The notes: generated from the sequence alone by a model not told the origin. A stretch of 64,000 nucleotides of DNA from JBBIQV01 sp964555285 (GCA_964555285.1 CAZKRM010000017.1:1-64000), one strand, 5' to 3'. Shown: positions 33,774 to 41,903, counted from the stretch's first letter. Numbers and translations are program-made.

Positions 33774-34734
33774 CATCAACCTTCTCTTGAGAGTGTCGTT
33801 GCGCGAAGATTCCGATCGCGTTCAATACCAGATGAGCCAGTTCGAGCGCAACCAGTCCGTCTTCTCCCGACACCACCGGCCTCGATCCATCCGAGACGGC
33901 CTGAAGGAAGGCTTCCAGTTGAAGCTTCAGGGGCTCTGCGTCGCTCCCTTTGCGATGCTCCATCTCCAAACTCAGCTGCTCGCCGGCCTGCTCCACACGT
34001 CGACAGATCATCCCTTGTCGAGTGTGGTAATCGATGGAGACATAGCTGTCTCGCTGAAAGACACGGAGGCGGCGCATCTTGGCGGTCGAAACCCGGCTGG
34101 CCGTGAGATTGGCCACGCACCCGTTGCGAAATTGGATTCTGGCATTGGCGATGTCGATGTTCGACGAGAGAACAGCCACGCCGGCCGCCCGCACCTCTTC
34201 GACCGGCCCCGGATCGAAGGACAGCACCAGGTCGAGGTCGTGGACCATGAGGTCGAGCACCACATCGACGTCCGTGCCGCGTTCTCCGAATGAGCTGAGA
34301 CGGTGACATTCAATAAATGCCGGCCGCTGGATGAAAGGGCGCATCTCCAGCATGATCGGATTGAACCGCTCGCTGTGACCCACCTGGAGGATTCGCCGCT
34401 TCTCCGCCGCAAGACGAACAAGATCCCGCGCGTCCGCCGGCTCAACCGCAATGGGCTTCTCGACCAGGACGTGCGCGCCGGCCTCCAGACACGTTTTCGC
34501 GACCGGATAGTGGAACGAAGTCGGCACGGCAACGCTGACGACATCGACCTGTTTCAGCAACTCAGCCTGATCGGTGAATGCGCGGGTCTTGTGCCGTTCG
34601 GCAATCAGCCGCGCACGGTCCGGATTGACATCCATGACCCCGACCAGGGCGGACCCCGACAGGCTCGCGTAGATCCGCGCGTGGTGCTGCCCGAGGTGGC
34701 CGACTCCGATGACACCGGCGCGTAGCTTTTTCAT
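33769..34734 (-). CDS. Gfo/Idh/MocA family oxidoreductase in the lipid A cluster
   Basis: The start is ATG 34734 (MKKLRAGVIGVGHLGQHHAR), preceded by GAGGAAT. The frame stays open upstream only because it crosses a heptamer array. The 321-residue protein has the Rossmann G-x-G-x-x-G, the VEKPIAVEPADARDLVRLAA segment (E-K-P motif) and a C-terminal beta-sheet domain. Members near lpxB include GnnA, which oxidises UDP-GlcNAc at C3 for 3-amino lipid A. No GnnB aminotransferase is present here, so that role is only a possibility. Confidence 0.75.
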   Translation of the reverse strand: MKKLRAGVIGVGHLGQHHARIYASLSGSALVGVMDVNPDRARLIAERHKTRAFTDQAELLKQVDVVSVAVPTSFHYPVAKTCLEAGAHVLVEKPIAVEPADARDLVRLAAEKRRILQVGHSERFNPIMLEMRPFIQRPAFIECHRLSSFGERGTDVDVVLDLMVHDLDLVLSFDPGPVEEVRAAGVAVLSSNIDIANARIQFRNGCVANLTASRVSTAKMRRLRVFQRDSYVSIDYHTRQGMICRRVEQAGEQLSLEMEHRKGSDAEPLKLQLEAFLQAVSDGSRPVVSGEDGLVALELAHLVLNAIGIFAQRHSQEKVDG

Positions 34735-34740
34735 ATTCCT

Positions 34741-34918
34741 CGTGGTTCGTGAAGCGTGGATCTTCGCGCGTATCTCGTATCTCGTCGTTCGTATCTCGTC
34801 GTATGAGTTTCTGGTTGCAGGTTTCAAGTTTCTAGTTTCTAGTTTCTAGTTTCGGATTCAACTTGAAACATGAAACATGAAACTAGAAACTTGACCTACG
34901 CTTCACGCTTCACGTCCT
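34741..34918. repeat. Long heptamer-period array, 178 bp, nested complementary arms
   Basis: From 34741 the sequence keeps 7-nt spacing: CGTGGTT, CGTGAAG, CGTGGAT, then CGTATCT/CGTCGTT units, then GTTTCAA, GTTTCTA (three times) and GTTTCGG. The opposite arm has TTGAAAC, ATGAAAC (twice), TAGAAAC, ACGCTTC (twice) and ACGTCCT. Inner GTTTC and outer CGTGAAG words pair with their complements. It lies between the Gfo/Idh start and lpxI, and its end encodes the last residues of LpxI (VKREA). Confidence 0.8.
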
Positions 34919-35762
34919 CCGCCGCGACGCCGACCACGGCGATTCCTGCCTGCTCCGCTTTTCGAAGCATGTCCTCACGATCCAGCAGCACGCTCCGTCC
35001 CGCTTCCAGGGCCAGCACCGCGGCTTTCACCGATTCCATCGCCTCGATCGTCCGCGGCCCGACGGCCGGCAGATCGAAGCGCAAATCCTGTTGCGGCTTG
35101 CTCCGCTTGACGACCACCACTCCTTCTTTTGCCAGTTCGCCGCCGCGCCTTATCGCACCATCCGTTCCCTCAACCGCTTCGACCGCCACAACGACCCGAT
35201 CTTTGATCACCACGCATTGGCCGATATCCAGCCGTCCGATTTCGCGAGCCACGTCCCACCCATAGCGGATATCTTCCCACTCCTTCTTACTGGGCGTCCG
35301 CTTGGTGAGCGGCCCTTCCTCAACCAGGATTCCCGTGAGGCCGAACGTGGACTCGGTGATCGTAATGCCCTCGCGCTCCAACTCCTCTGCAAAGCCTCGC
35401 AAGATGTCGTCGTCCTTCCACAGTGCCAAGCGGCTCGCCAGGGCCAGCATTCGAAAATCCGGGCGCACGGTCGTGAACACGTGCGTTTTTTTGATCCCGC
35501 CCAGCATCACGGCCCGCCGGACGCCGTCCTCTTTGAGGGCCTTGATCAGCTTGTTGAACTGGCCGATCTTGATCCAATGGATCCGCGCGACGTGTTGCGC
35601 CAGTTGCGGATCCGTCTCTCCTTCATGGGCGACGGCGCAGACGGTGTAGCCGAGCTTGTTCGCGTTATCCGCGAAGATAATCGGGAACCGCCCGTTGCCC
35701 GCAATCAGCCCGATTCGCTCAGCCTGCAGGACCGCCTGGTTCGGAGAAGAATCATCCGGCAT
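34896..35762 (-). CDS. lpxI: UDP-2,3-diacylglucosamine pyrophosphatase (LpxI)
   Basis: The 288-residue protein has the LpxI N-terminal part IGLIAGNGRFPIIFADNANK and the catalytic C-terminal DUF1009 region (TLPAVGPRTIEAM-like, DLPAVGPRTIEAMESVKAAV). VVVKRSKPQQDLRFDLPAVG is diagnostic. It hydrolyses UDP-diacyl-GlcN to lipid X, replacing LpxH. The gene starts 3 nt after lpxA. The last five residues come from a heptamer array. Confidence 0.92.
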   Translation of the reverse strand: MPDDSSPNQAVLQAERIGLIAGNGRFPIIFADNANKLGYTVCAVAHEGETDPQLAQHVARIHWIKIGQFNKLIKALKEDGVRRAVMLGGIKKTHVFTTVRPDFRMLALASRLALWKDDDILRGFAEELEREGITITESTFGLTGILVEEGPLTKRTPSKKEWEDIRYGWDVAREIGRLDIGQCVVIKDRVVVAVEAVEGTDGAIRRGGELAKEGVVVVKRSKPQQDLRFDLPAVGPRTIEAMESVKAAVLALEAGRSVLLDREDMLRKAEQAGIAVVGVAAEDVKREA

Positions 35763-35765
35763 GTG

Positions 35766-36572
35766 CTACTCCCCCTCCTCCTCGGCTTTCCCCGCCGACC
35801 GGCAAATCCCGCGTTTGGTCCCCTCCATAAACGCCAGGACCTGGATCACATCCTGGTTCTCCTTGAAGGCTTCTTTCGCAAGTTTCACCGCTTCAGCCAT
35901 CCGATGGCCGGATCGGAACAAGAGATCGTAGGCACGTTTCAACTCGACGATCCGTTCACTGGAGAATCCATGCCGTTTGAGGCCGACCGAGTTGAGGCCG
36001 TACATCCTCGCGCGATAGCCGCCGGCCGCCCGCATGAACGGCGGTACATCCTGCCCCAACGCACTGCAGCCGCCGACCATCGAGTAGGCGCCGATGCGCA
36101 CGTATTGATGGATGCCGGACAGCCCTCCCAGGATCGCATGGTCGCCGATCGTGATATGTCCGGCCAGGCTGGCGGCGTTGGCCAGGATCAGGTGACTCCC
36201 GAGGCGACAGTCGTGGGCCACGTGGACGTACGCCATCAGGAAGTTGTGATCGCCGATGGTCGTCTCTCCCCCGCCCTGTGCAGTTGCCCGGTTGACCGTG
36301 ACGTACTCCCGGAGGATGTTGTGGTTCCCGATCACCACGCGAGTCGGCTCACCTTTATAGTGCAGATGCTGGGGCGGGGCGCCGATAGAGACGAAGGGAT
36401 ACACGTCGCACTGCGCACCGATGTCCGTCCAGCCATCGACCGTCACGTGGGAGATCAGCCGCGTGCCGCGCCCGATTTTCACGTGTTCCCCGACGACACA
36501 GAACGGTCCTATCGTCACATCCTCGGCCAGCTCCGCTTTCGGATGCACAATCGCTGATGCATGAATCTCCAC
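35766..36572 (-). CDS. lpxA: UDP-N-acetylglucosamine acyltransferase (LpxA)
   Basis: The 268-residue protein has the left-handed beta-helix hexapeptide pattern (IHASAIVHPKAELAEDVTIG; IGDHNFLMAYVHVAHDCRLG with the catalytic His; HITIGDHAILGGLSGIHQYV) and a helical C-terminal domain with GLNSVGLKRHGFS. It is the first step of lipid A synthesis, acyl transfer to UDP-GlcNAc O3 (or N3 if the 3-amino sugar is made). Normal length. LpxD is not nearby. Confidence 0.95.
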   Translation of the reverse strand: MEIHASAIVHPKAELAEDVTIGPFCVVGEHVKIGRGTRLISHVTVDGWTDIGAQCDVYPFVSIGAPPQHLHYKGEPTRVVIGNHNILREYVTVNRATAQGGGETTIGDHNFLMAYVHVAHDCRLGSHLILANAASLAGHITIGDHAILGGLSGIHQYVRIGAYSMVGGCSALGQDVPPFMRAAGGYRARMYGLNSVGLKRHGFSSERIVELKRAYDLLFRSGHRMAEAVKLAKEAFKENQDVIQVLAFMEGTKRGICRSAGKAEEEGE

Positions 36573-36585
36573 GCATAACCTCCAA

Positions 36586-36667
36586 GTGATGAGTGATCAG
36601 TGATGGGTGATGGGTTCCGACTTTTCCCTTTTCAACTCGTCACGCATCACACATCACCCTTCACGCT
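36586..36667. repeat. Heptamer-period inverted array between lpxA and fabZ
   Basis: GTGATGA, GTGATCA, GTGATGG, GTGATGG and GTTCCGA (36586-36620) face TCACGCA, TCACACA, TCACCCT and TCACGCT (36640-36667). The arms are complementary in their GTGA/TCAC cores. The right arm covers the stop codon of fabZ (36661). Confidence 0.75.
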
Positions 36668-37104
36668 TTTTCTTCCGTCACCATCGCCGTGATGGTCGCT
36701 TCACAGACCAGCTCCGATTCGACGTAGGCTTTGGCCGCCATCTTCCAGAACGGGGGCCGTTTCTTCAGCACATCCACCTCAAACCGCAATTGGTCGCCCG
36801 GCACGACCGGCCTCCGAAACTTGGCGCCGTCCACACCTGTGAGATAGACGACCGGCCGACTCTGCCGGCTCAGCGACTGAAACGCCAGCACGCCTCCCAC
36901 TTGCGCCATGGCCTCCAGAATCAAGACACCGGGCATGACCGGACGGCCCGGGAAATGCCCCTGGAAAAACGGCTCGTTGACGGTGACATTCTTGATCCCG
37001 ACGATGCGGCGGTCCGCTTCCCATTCCCGGATTCGGTCCACGAGGAGAAAGGGATAGCGGTGTGGAAGCAGCCCCTGAATCTCCACATTGTCCATTCCTG
37101 CCAT
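36661..37104 (-). CDS. fabZ: 3-hydroxyacyl-[ACP] dehydratase (FabZ)
   Basis: The 147-residue hotdog-fold protein has LLPHRYPFLLVDRIREWEAD, GHFPGRPVMPGVLILEAMAQ (catalytic His and Glu) and VYLTGVDGAKFRRPVVPGDQ. It supplies hydroxyacyl-ACP for fatty acid and lipid A synthesis. ATG 37104 is preceded by AGGAGG. The usual lpxD between skp and fabZ is missing. Confidence 0.95.
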   Translation of the reverse strand: MAGMDNVEIQGLLPHRYPFLLVDRIREWEADRRIVGIKNVTVNEPFFQGHFPGRPVMPGVLILEAMAQVGGVLAFQSLSRQSRPVVYLTGVDGAKFRRPVVPGDQLRFEVDVLKKRPPFWKMAAKAYVESELVCEATITAMVTEEKA

Positions 37105-37150
37105 CAGTCCAACCTCCTCTTGCTGCGACTCCGCGAGGTCTGAGCGACCG

Positions 37151-37693
37151 TCACTTCTGCTGATTGTCGAATTCCTTGGCCACCTTCTCCGTGAGATCCA
37201 AAGACGGATGCGAATAGATGACGATCTTGATGGTCGCCTCGGTGCCCTTGTCGAGCACGGCGGTATACCCTTCCTTCTCTGCCACCGTCAGGGCCGCGCG
37301 CTGGATCTTCTTGCCATAGTCGGCAATCATTTCGCGCTGCTTTTCCTGGACCTCGCGGTTGAAGTCCTGAATCCGCCGCTGGTAGGCCTGTACCTTGGCG
37401 CGGAAGCCCTCCTGCTTCTCCTGCTTCGCCGTTTCGCTCAGCTTGGGATCCTGGACGGCTTGCTCCAACTCCTTCAACTCTTGATCGTCCGAATCGATGA
37501 TCTTCTGGCGAGTCGCCGAATATTGTTTCATCTCTTCCAGCGCGCGCTTGCCCGCCTTGGATCGTTCCATGATCGCCTGCTGGTCGATGACCGCCACTTT
37601 CAACTGGTCCGCAGCCAGGCCGGGGAACGCCGCTCCCAGCACGATCAAGAGCCCCACCGCCACAACGATTCCGAGCATCGCTACCGTCTTCAT
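37151..37693 (-). CDS. OmpH/Skp-family periplasmic chaperone, copy 1
   Basis: The start is ATG 37693 (MKTVAMLGIVVAVGLLIVLG), preceded by AAGGAG; 180 residues. A signal peptide ends near AAFPGLAADQ. The mature part is a long charged coiled coil (residues about 50-140; FRAKVQAYQRRIQDFNREVQ) with the OmpH start VAVIDQQAIMERSKAGKRAL. It probably holds unfolded outer-membrane proteins for BamA. A second paralogue lies immediately upstream. Confidence 0.88.
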   Translation of the reverse strand: MKTVAMLGIVVAVGLLIVLGAAFPGLAADQLKVAVIDQQAIMERSKAGKRALEEMKQYSATRQKIIDSDDQELKELEQAVQDPKLSETAKQEKQEGFRAKVQAYQRRIQDFNREVQEKQREMIADYGKKIQRAALTVAEKEGYTAVLDKGTEATIKIVIYSHPSLDLTEKVAKEFDNQQK

Positions 37694-37755
37694 GTTCTGA
37701 CTCCTTCCTCCCTTCCACACCCGCATGCGCGATCGCCGCGCGTGCCGACTTCCCC

Positions 37756-38331
37756 TCACGGATACTCTTTGTTGAATTCCTCGACGACCTGGTTCGAGAT
37801 ATCCACGGCCTCCTCGCTATAGATGGTCGGGCCACCCCGCCCCTTGTCGATCACGACCTGCAATCCCAGCCGCTTGGCCACTTTGGCCGTCACCGCTTCC
37901 ACCTTGTCCCGGAAACTTTCCAACACATCCTTCTGCTTTTCTTGGACCTCGCGATTCAGCTCCGCCGTCTTCTGCTGATATTCCTGCATCCGGCGTCGGA
38001 ACAGCGCCTCTCGCTCCTGCTTGGCGTTGGGGCTGAGGACGCTGGCTTGTTTAATGAAATCCTCTTCCATCCGGCGCAGCTCTTTTTCCTCCAACTCGAT
38101 CAACGCCTGCCGGTTCTTGGCAAACGCGGCCAGCACGTCCTTGGCTTTCTTGCCCGCGTTCGACTCGTTGAACACCTTTTGGGGATCGACCGCGCCGACG
38201 CGGACATTGGCCGGAATCGATGAGGCGGCGCAGCCGGTCGCAGCAAAAATCAGCGCCGCCCCTCCAACGATACGACAGAGTCGACGCAACCCCGTCACCA
38301 ATTGTGTACACTCTACCCATCTCACACCCAT
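37756..38331 (-). CDS. OmpH/Skp-family periplasmic chaperone, copy 2
   Basis: The 191-residue protein has an export signal ending in a Cys (ALIFAATGCAASSIP), possibly a lipoprotein, although the lipobox is weak. VRVGAVDPQKVFNESNAGKK starts the OmpH domain, and the coiled coil includes RRRMQEYQQKTAELNREVQE. It sits 24 nt after bamA. With the neighbouring copy it forms a tandem pair; one member may be membrane-anchored and the other soluble. Confidence 0.85.
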   Translation of the reverse strand: MGVRWVECTQLVTGLRRLCRIVGGAALIFAATGCAASSIPANVRVGAVDPQKVFNESNAGKKAKDVLAAFAKNRQALIELEEKELRRMEEDFIKQASVLSPNAKQEREALFRRRMQEYQQKTAELNREVQEKQKDVLESFRDKVEAVTAKVAKRLGLQVVIDKGRGGPTIYSEEAVDISNQVVEEFNKEYP

Positions 38332-38355
38332 CTCGTCGCCCTCTCCGAGCCCTCC

Positions 38356-40677
38356 CTAGAACAGCGACCCGATCGTGAACTCAAAGACGCCTTTTCGCTC
38401 ACCTTCCCTCGGAGCCAGATTGATACCATACGCAGCACGCAAAGGGCCGAAGGGCGAAATCCAGCGGCCCTCGAGACCGACCGCCTTCCGGAGATTGAGC
38501 GAGAGTTTTTCATTATCATTGAATCCCTTCCCATAGTCGAAGAAGATGACGCCGTTCAGCTTCGCTTCCTGGGAGATGGTGAAAATGAAGTCGTTGTTGA
38601 AGATCAGTTCCTTCGAGGCGCCGAGGAGCGACTGGTTCGGCGTGATCGGTCCCGCGAGACCGAAGACAAACCCGCGCATGGTGTTGATGCCACCGACGAA
38701 GAACCGTTCGGTCAAGGGGATGGGTTTTCCTCCCATCCCTTCCACCGTACCGTAGCGGACGTGATTCGAGATCCGGGTGTCGAACGGGAGCGGGGTGTAC
38801 TTGAGCACATCAATATATACTTTATAAAAGTTATTGGTTCCGCCCAGGTACGGCGTGCCCAGATCGACCCCGATGCTCGTTCGCCACCCCGTTCGGGGAT
38901 CGAGGTAGTAGTCGCGCGTATCCCTGGCCAGCGACGTCCGGAAGCCGGTCGTCGTCTGAAACCCGAGCTGATTGCAGATAAGCGGTAATAGATCCGGGCA
39001 GAGTCCTTCCTGTGGATCGCTGAAATTCAACTGCTCGAACATCATACTGACGCTGCCTGTCACATACTCCGACAGCCAACGCCCAAAGGTAAAGCTGATC
39101 CCCCCCTTATCCTCGAAGTAGGTAATGTAGTTGGTGATCGTCTTAAACACATCGATCTGAAAGGAGGTGAGCGAATCCTCCAGGTAAGGATTCCGGAACG
39201 TGATCAAGCCGAGACTCCGCTGCTGGCCGAGCTGTCCACGGATACGCCCCATCCAGCCGTTCCCGCCCAAATTGCCTTCCGTAATATCGGCGACCGCGAC
39301 CAACTTGTCGAGGGTGCTGAACCCGCCGCCGATGCTGAACTGCCCCGTGGCCTTTTCTTTTACCTTCACATTCAGATCGACCTTGTCCGTCTCGACCTGC
39401 TCCGGAAGAATTTCGACCGTTTCGAAAAAGTTCAGGTTGTTGAGCCGCTGGAAGCTGCGTTTCAGCGAGGGCGTGTCGATCACATCTTGCTCATCCACGC
39501 GCAATTCGCGCCGGATCACGTTATCGCGCGACTTGTCGTTGCCGCTGACATTGATCTGCCGGATGCGCATCATCTCCCCTTCTTTGATAGTGAGGATGAT
39601 GGTCGCCGTCTTTTGATCGTTATCGGGGTTGACGTTCGGCACGACGTCGGCAAATGCGTACCCTTTGCCCCCATACATGTCGGTCAGCCGCGTGATCTCG
39701 TCGCGGATTTTGGCCCGTTGAAAGATCTCGCCCGGCTTAATCTTCAATCCCTCGCGGAGTTCCGCATCCTCGAACACGGTGTAGCCACGATACCCCACCT
39801 CCGCCACCGTAAAGGGTTCGCCTTCCTGGATGGTATAGCTCACCAGAAACCACTTCTTATCCTCGGTCAGCTCAACGGACGGAGTACTCACTTGCACGTT
39901 GAGGTAGCCCTTGTTGAGATAGACTTCCCGAATGCGCTCCGCATCGTTCGCCAGCTCTTCCCGTTTAAGAACGCCTGCGTCGGAGAGGATGGACGGCAGC
40001 TTCAGTTGCGTGAGGAGGCCGTACCATGGAATCCATTCCCGCGTCGCCACCACCTTAAAAATTTCTTCTTTCGTGACCGCGCGCGCGCCCTCGAAGATGA
40101 TGGTCTTGATCCGAGTTTTGTCCCCTTCTTTCACGAAAAAGGTGAGCCGCTTACGATCTTCATCCAGCGATTGGATAACGGGAATGACCCGGCAGTTGTA
40201 GTAGCCGTCTTCCTGGTAGGCAAGCCGGATTTTCTCCGCGCTCTCTTTGGCTTGTTGCTGATCCAGGAACGTTTGGCCTTTGATGGTGATCTTTTCCTTC
40301 AGCTTGTCGTCGCTCAGGTTCTCGTTGCCGTCGAACACGATCTCCGCGATGAAGGGCTTTTCCGAGACGACAAACACGACGGACACGCCGCCGGGCACCG
40401 AATCCGTCTCGACTTGCACATCCTCGAAGAACCCGCTCTCGTAGAGAATCTTGACCTGTGCGCGGATGATTTCGGGCGTGTAGGGCTCCTCCACGATCAA
40501 CGTCAGGCGCCCCCGAATGGCCGCCAACTCGATCCGCTTGTTCCCCCGGATCTCGACGGACTTCACCTTGGGGCCGCTCGTTTGCGAGACGGCATGGCTC
40601 GTCCAGACAAAGATCAGCGCGATCGCCAGCCCAAGGGCACAACCATGCGTGCGCCACCGCGTCCCCGGTCGGGTCAC
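38356..40677 (-). CDS. bamA: Outer-membrane assembly factor BamA
   Basis: The 773-residue protein has a signal peptide (about 1-30), five POTRA domains (about 35-400; the first starts VKSVEIRGNKRIELAAIRGR) and a 16-strand barrel. The substrate-exit motif appears as GGINTMRGFVFG (usually VRGF) and the protein ends in Phe (TIGSLF), the usual outer-membrane signal. It inserts beta-barrel proteins. It is the first gene of the skp-fabZ-lpx operon, with a strong promoter at 40886-40914. Confidence 0.95.
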   Translation of the reverse strand: MTRPGTRWRTHGCALGLAIALIFVWTSHAVSQTSGPKVKSVEIRGNKRIELAAIRGRLTLIVEEPYTPEIIRAQVKILYESGFFEDVQVETDSVPGGVSVVFVVSEKPFIAEIVFDGNENLSDDKLKEKITIKGQTFLDQQQAKESAEKIRLAYQEDGYYNCRVIPVIQSLDEDRKRLTFFVKEGDKTRIKTIIFEGARAVTKEEIFKVVATREWIPWYGLLTQLKLPSILSDAGVLKREELANDAERIREVYLNKGYLNVQVSTPSVELTEDKKWFLVSYTIQEGEPFTVAEVGYRGYTVFEDAELREGLKIKPGEIFQRAKIRDEITRLTDMYGGKGYAFADVVPNVNPDNDQKTATIILTIKEGEMMRIRQINVSGNDKSRDNVIRRELRVDEQDVIDTPSLKRSFQRLNNLNFFETVEILPEQVETDKVDLNVKVKEKATGQFSIGGGFSTLDKLVAVADITEGNLGGNGWMGRIRGQLGQQRSLGLITFRNPYLEDSLTSFQIDVFKTITNYITYFEDKGGISFTFGRWLSEYVTGSVSMMFEQLNFSDPQEGLCPDLLPLICNQLGFQTTTGFRTSLARDTRDYYLDPRTGWRTSIGVDLGTPYLGGTNNFYKVYIDVLKYTPLPFDTRISNHVRYGTVEGMGGKPIPLTERFFVGGINTMRGFVFGLAGPITPNQSLLGASKELIFNNDFIFTISQEAKLNGVIFFDYGKGFNDNEKLSLNLRKAVGLEGRWISPFGPLRAAYGINLAPREGERKGVFEFTIGSLF

Positions 40678-40847
40678 GGAGGTCCTTCTTGGGACACCGG
40701 CAGGCGAGGTCGCTGCGTCATGGACATGGGAACCAGGGGCTCACCGGTCGCATCGAGTTCACGCTCAGGAGGAAATGGCACGAGTACGGGCAAGACCGAC
40801 GCTCTTTCCTCCAGTATCGCCCATGACGACGACAGACAAAACCGGAG

Positions 40848-40872
40848 TTTGGCGCTCGTCGTGAGCGCCAAA
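40848..40872 (-). promoter_or_regulatory. Perfect 10-bp hairpin at the 5' end of the bamA transcript
   Basis: TTTGGCGCTC (40848-40857) and GAGCGCCAAA (40863-40872) are exact reverse complements with a 5-nt loop. The hairpin would begin about 8 nt after the predicted start site of the bamA promoter. It could stabilise the long operon mRNA or bind a regulator. No T tract follows, so a terminator is unlikely. Confidence 0.5.
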
Positions 40873-40885
40873 ACGAAACTTTCGG

Positions 40886-40914
40886 ATTATATTGGCGCAT
40901 CACGGCAATGTAAA
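40886..40914 (-). promoter_or_regulatory. Sigma70-type promoter of the bamA-lpx operon
   Basis: On the minus strand, TTTACA (40914-40909) is followed by a 17-bp spacer and a perfect TATAAT (40891-40886). The predicted start is near 40879, about 200 nt upstream of the bamA ATG. Five of six -35 bases and all six -10 bases match consensus. Confidence 0.65.
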
Positions 40915-40970
40915 GGAGAGTTTCCTCTCGGCGACCCGCAGAATCTGTGTTGCAGCGAATCGCGCGCGCC

Positions 40971-40999
40971 TTGACTTCACCTCATTCATCACATAGTAT
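40971..40999 (+). promoter_or_regulatory. Sigma70-type promoter of galU, possibly leaderless
   Basis: TTGACT (40971-40976), a 17-bp spacer and TAGTAT (40994-40999). The ATG of galU follows 7 nt later (41007), exactly where transcription would start. No ribosome-binding site precedes the ATG. Confidence 0.45.
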
Positions 41000-41006
41000 T
41001 CGGCGC

Positions 41007-41903
41007 ATGTCGCCGAAGGATGTTCGCAAGGCCATCATCCCGGCCGCCGGTCTCGGCACCCGCTTTCTTCCCGCCACCAAAGCCTCTCCCAAAGAGATGC
41101 TCCCCTTGGTGGACAAGCCGCTGATTCAATATGTCGTCGAGGAAGCCGTTGCGTCCGGCATCGAAGATATTATTGTCGTCACGGGCCGAGGCAAGCGAGC
41201 GATCGAAGATCATTTCGACCGCTCCATCGAGCTGGAGGAGAATCTCAAAGGAAGCGGGAAAGCCCAACTCCTGGGCCAGATGCGCAACATTTCCAGCCTG
41301 GCGAACTTCTGCTACGTCCGGCAACCTGAAGCGCTCGGTTTAGGGCATGCGGTGTTGTGCGCGCAGCATTTGATCGGGGACGAACCCTTTGCCGTCATTC
41401 TTGGTGACGAGATTATCGACGCCCCGGTTCCGGCGCTGGCCCAACTGATTCAGATATACAAGGAACGCCGTGGACCCGTGTTGGGCATACAGAAAGTTCC
41501 GCCGTCCGACGTCAGCCGATACGGCATCGTCGCCCCTCGACGCTTGGCCTCCGGCTTGTACCGAGTCGAGGATCTGGTCGAGAAGCCCGAGCCGGCGCAG
41601 GCGCCGTCCCAGTTAGCCGTGATCGGGCGCTACGTCCTGTCCCCCGACATTTTCGAGATTCTACGGAAGACCCCGCCGGGGAAAAACGGCGAGATCCAGT
41701 TGACGGACGGCCTTCGCAAACTGGCCACGAAGGCTCCGATGTACGCGCACGAAATCCAAGGGAACCGCCACGACGCAGGAGATAAGCTCGGGTTTCTGAT
41801 CGCCACCGTGGAATTCGCGCTCAAGAACTCTTCCCTCGGCCCATCGTTCTCGCAGTACCTCCAGCGACGGCTGAAATCGGTGCCGAGCAAACGCCGGGCG
41901 TAG
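41007..41903 (+). CDS. galU: UTP-glucose-1-phosphate uridylyltransferase (GalU)
   Basis: The start is ATG 41007 (MSPKDVRKAIIPAAGLGTRF), which matches the usual GalU N-terminus; an upstream in-frame start (40947) would add 20 unrelated residues. The 298-residue protein has LPATKASPKEMLPLVDKPLI, VTGRGKRAIEDHFDRS and VILGDEIIDAPVPALAQLIQ. It makes UDP-glucose for LPS and other glycans. It diverges from bamA. Confidence 0.93.
   Translation: MSPKDVRKAIIPAAGLGTRFLPATKASPKEMLPLVDKPLIQYVVEEAVASGIEDIIVVTGRGKRAIEDHFDRSIELEENLKGSGKAQLLGQMRNISSLANFCYVRQPEALGLGHAVLCAQHLIGDEPFAVILGDEIIDAPVPALAQLIQIYKERRGPVLGIQKVPPSDVSRYGIVAPRRLASGLYRVEDLVEKPEPAQAPSQLAVIGRYVLSPDIFEILRKTPPGKNGEIQLTDGLRKLATKAPMYAHEIQGNRHDAGDKLGFLIATVEFALKNSSLGPSFSQYLQRRLKSVPSKRRA

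Noticed and set aside
35091..36557. 488-codon open frame on the plus strand
   Set aside because: Antisense to lpxI and lpxA; long only because of the GC-rich codon pattern of those genes.
9297..36667. Heptamer arrays as CRISPR arrays
   Set aside because: There are no 20-50 bp direct repeats with unique spacers and no cas genes; units are 7 nt and degenerate.
39487..40974. 495-codon open frame on the plus strand
   Set aside because: Antisense to bamA; no domain seen and it runs through the bamA promoter.
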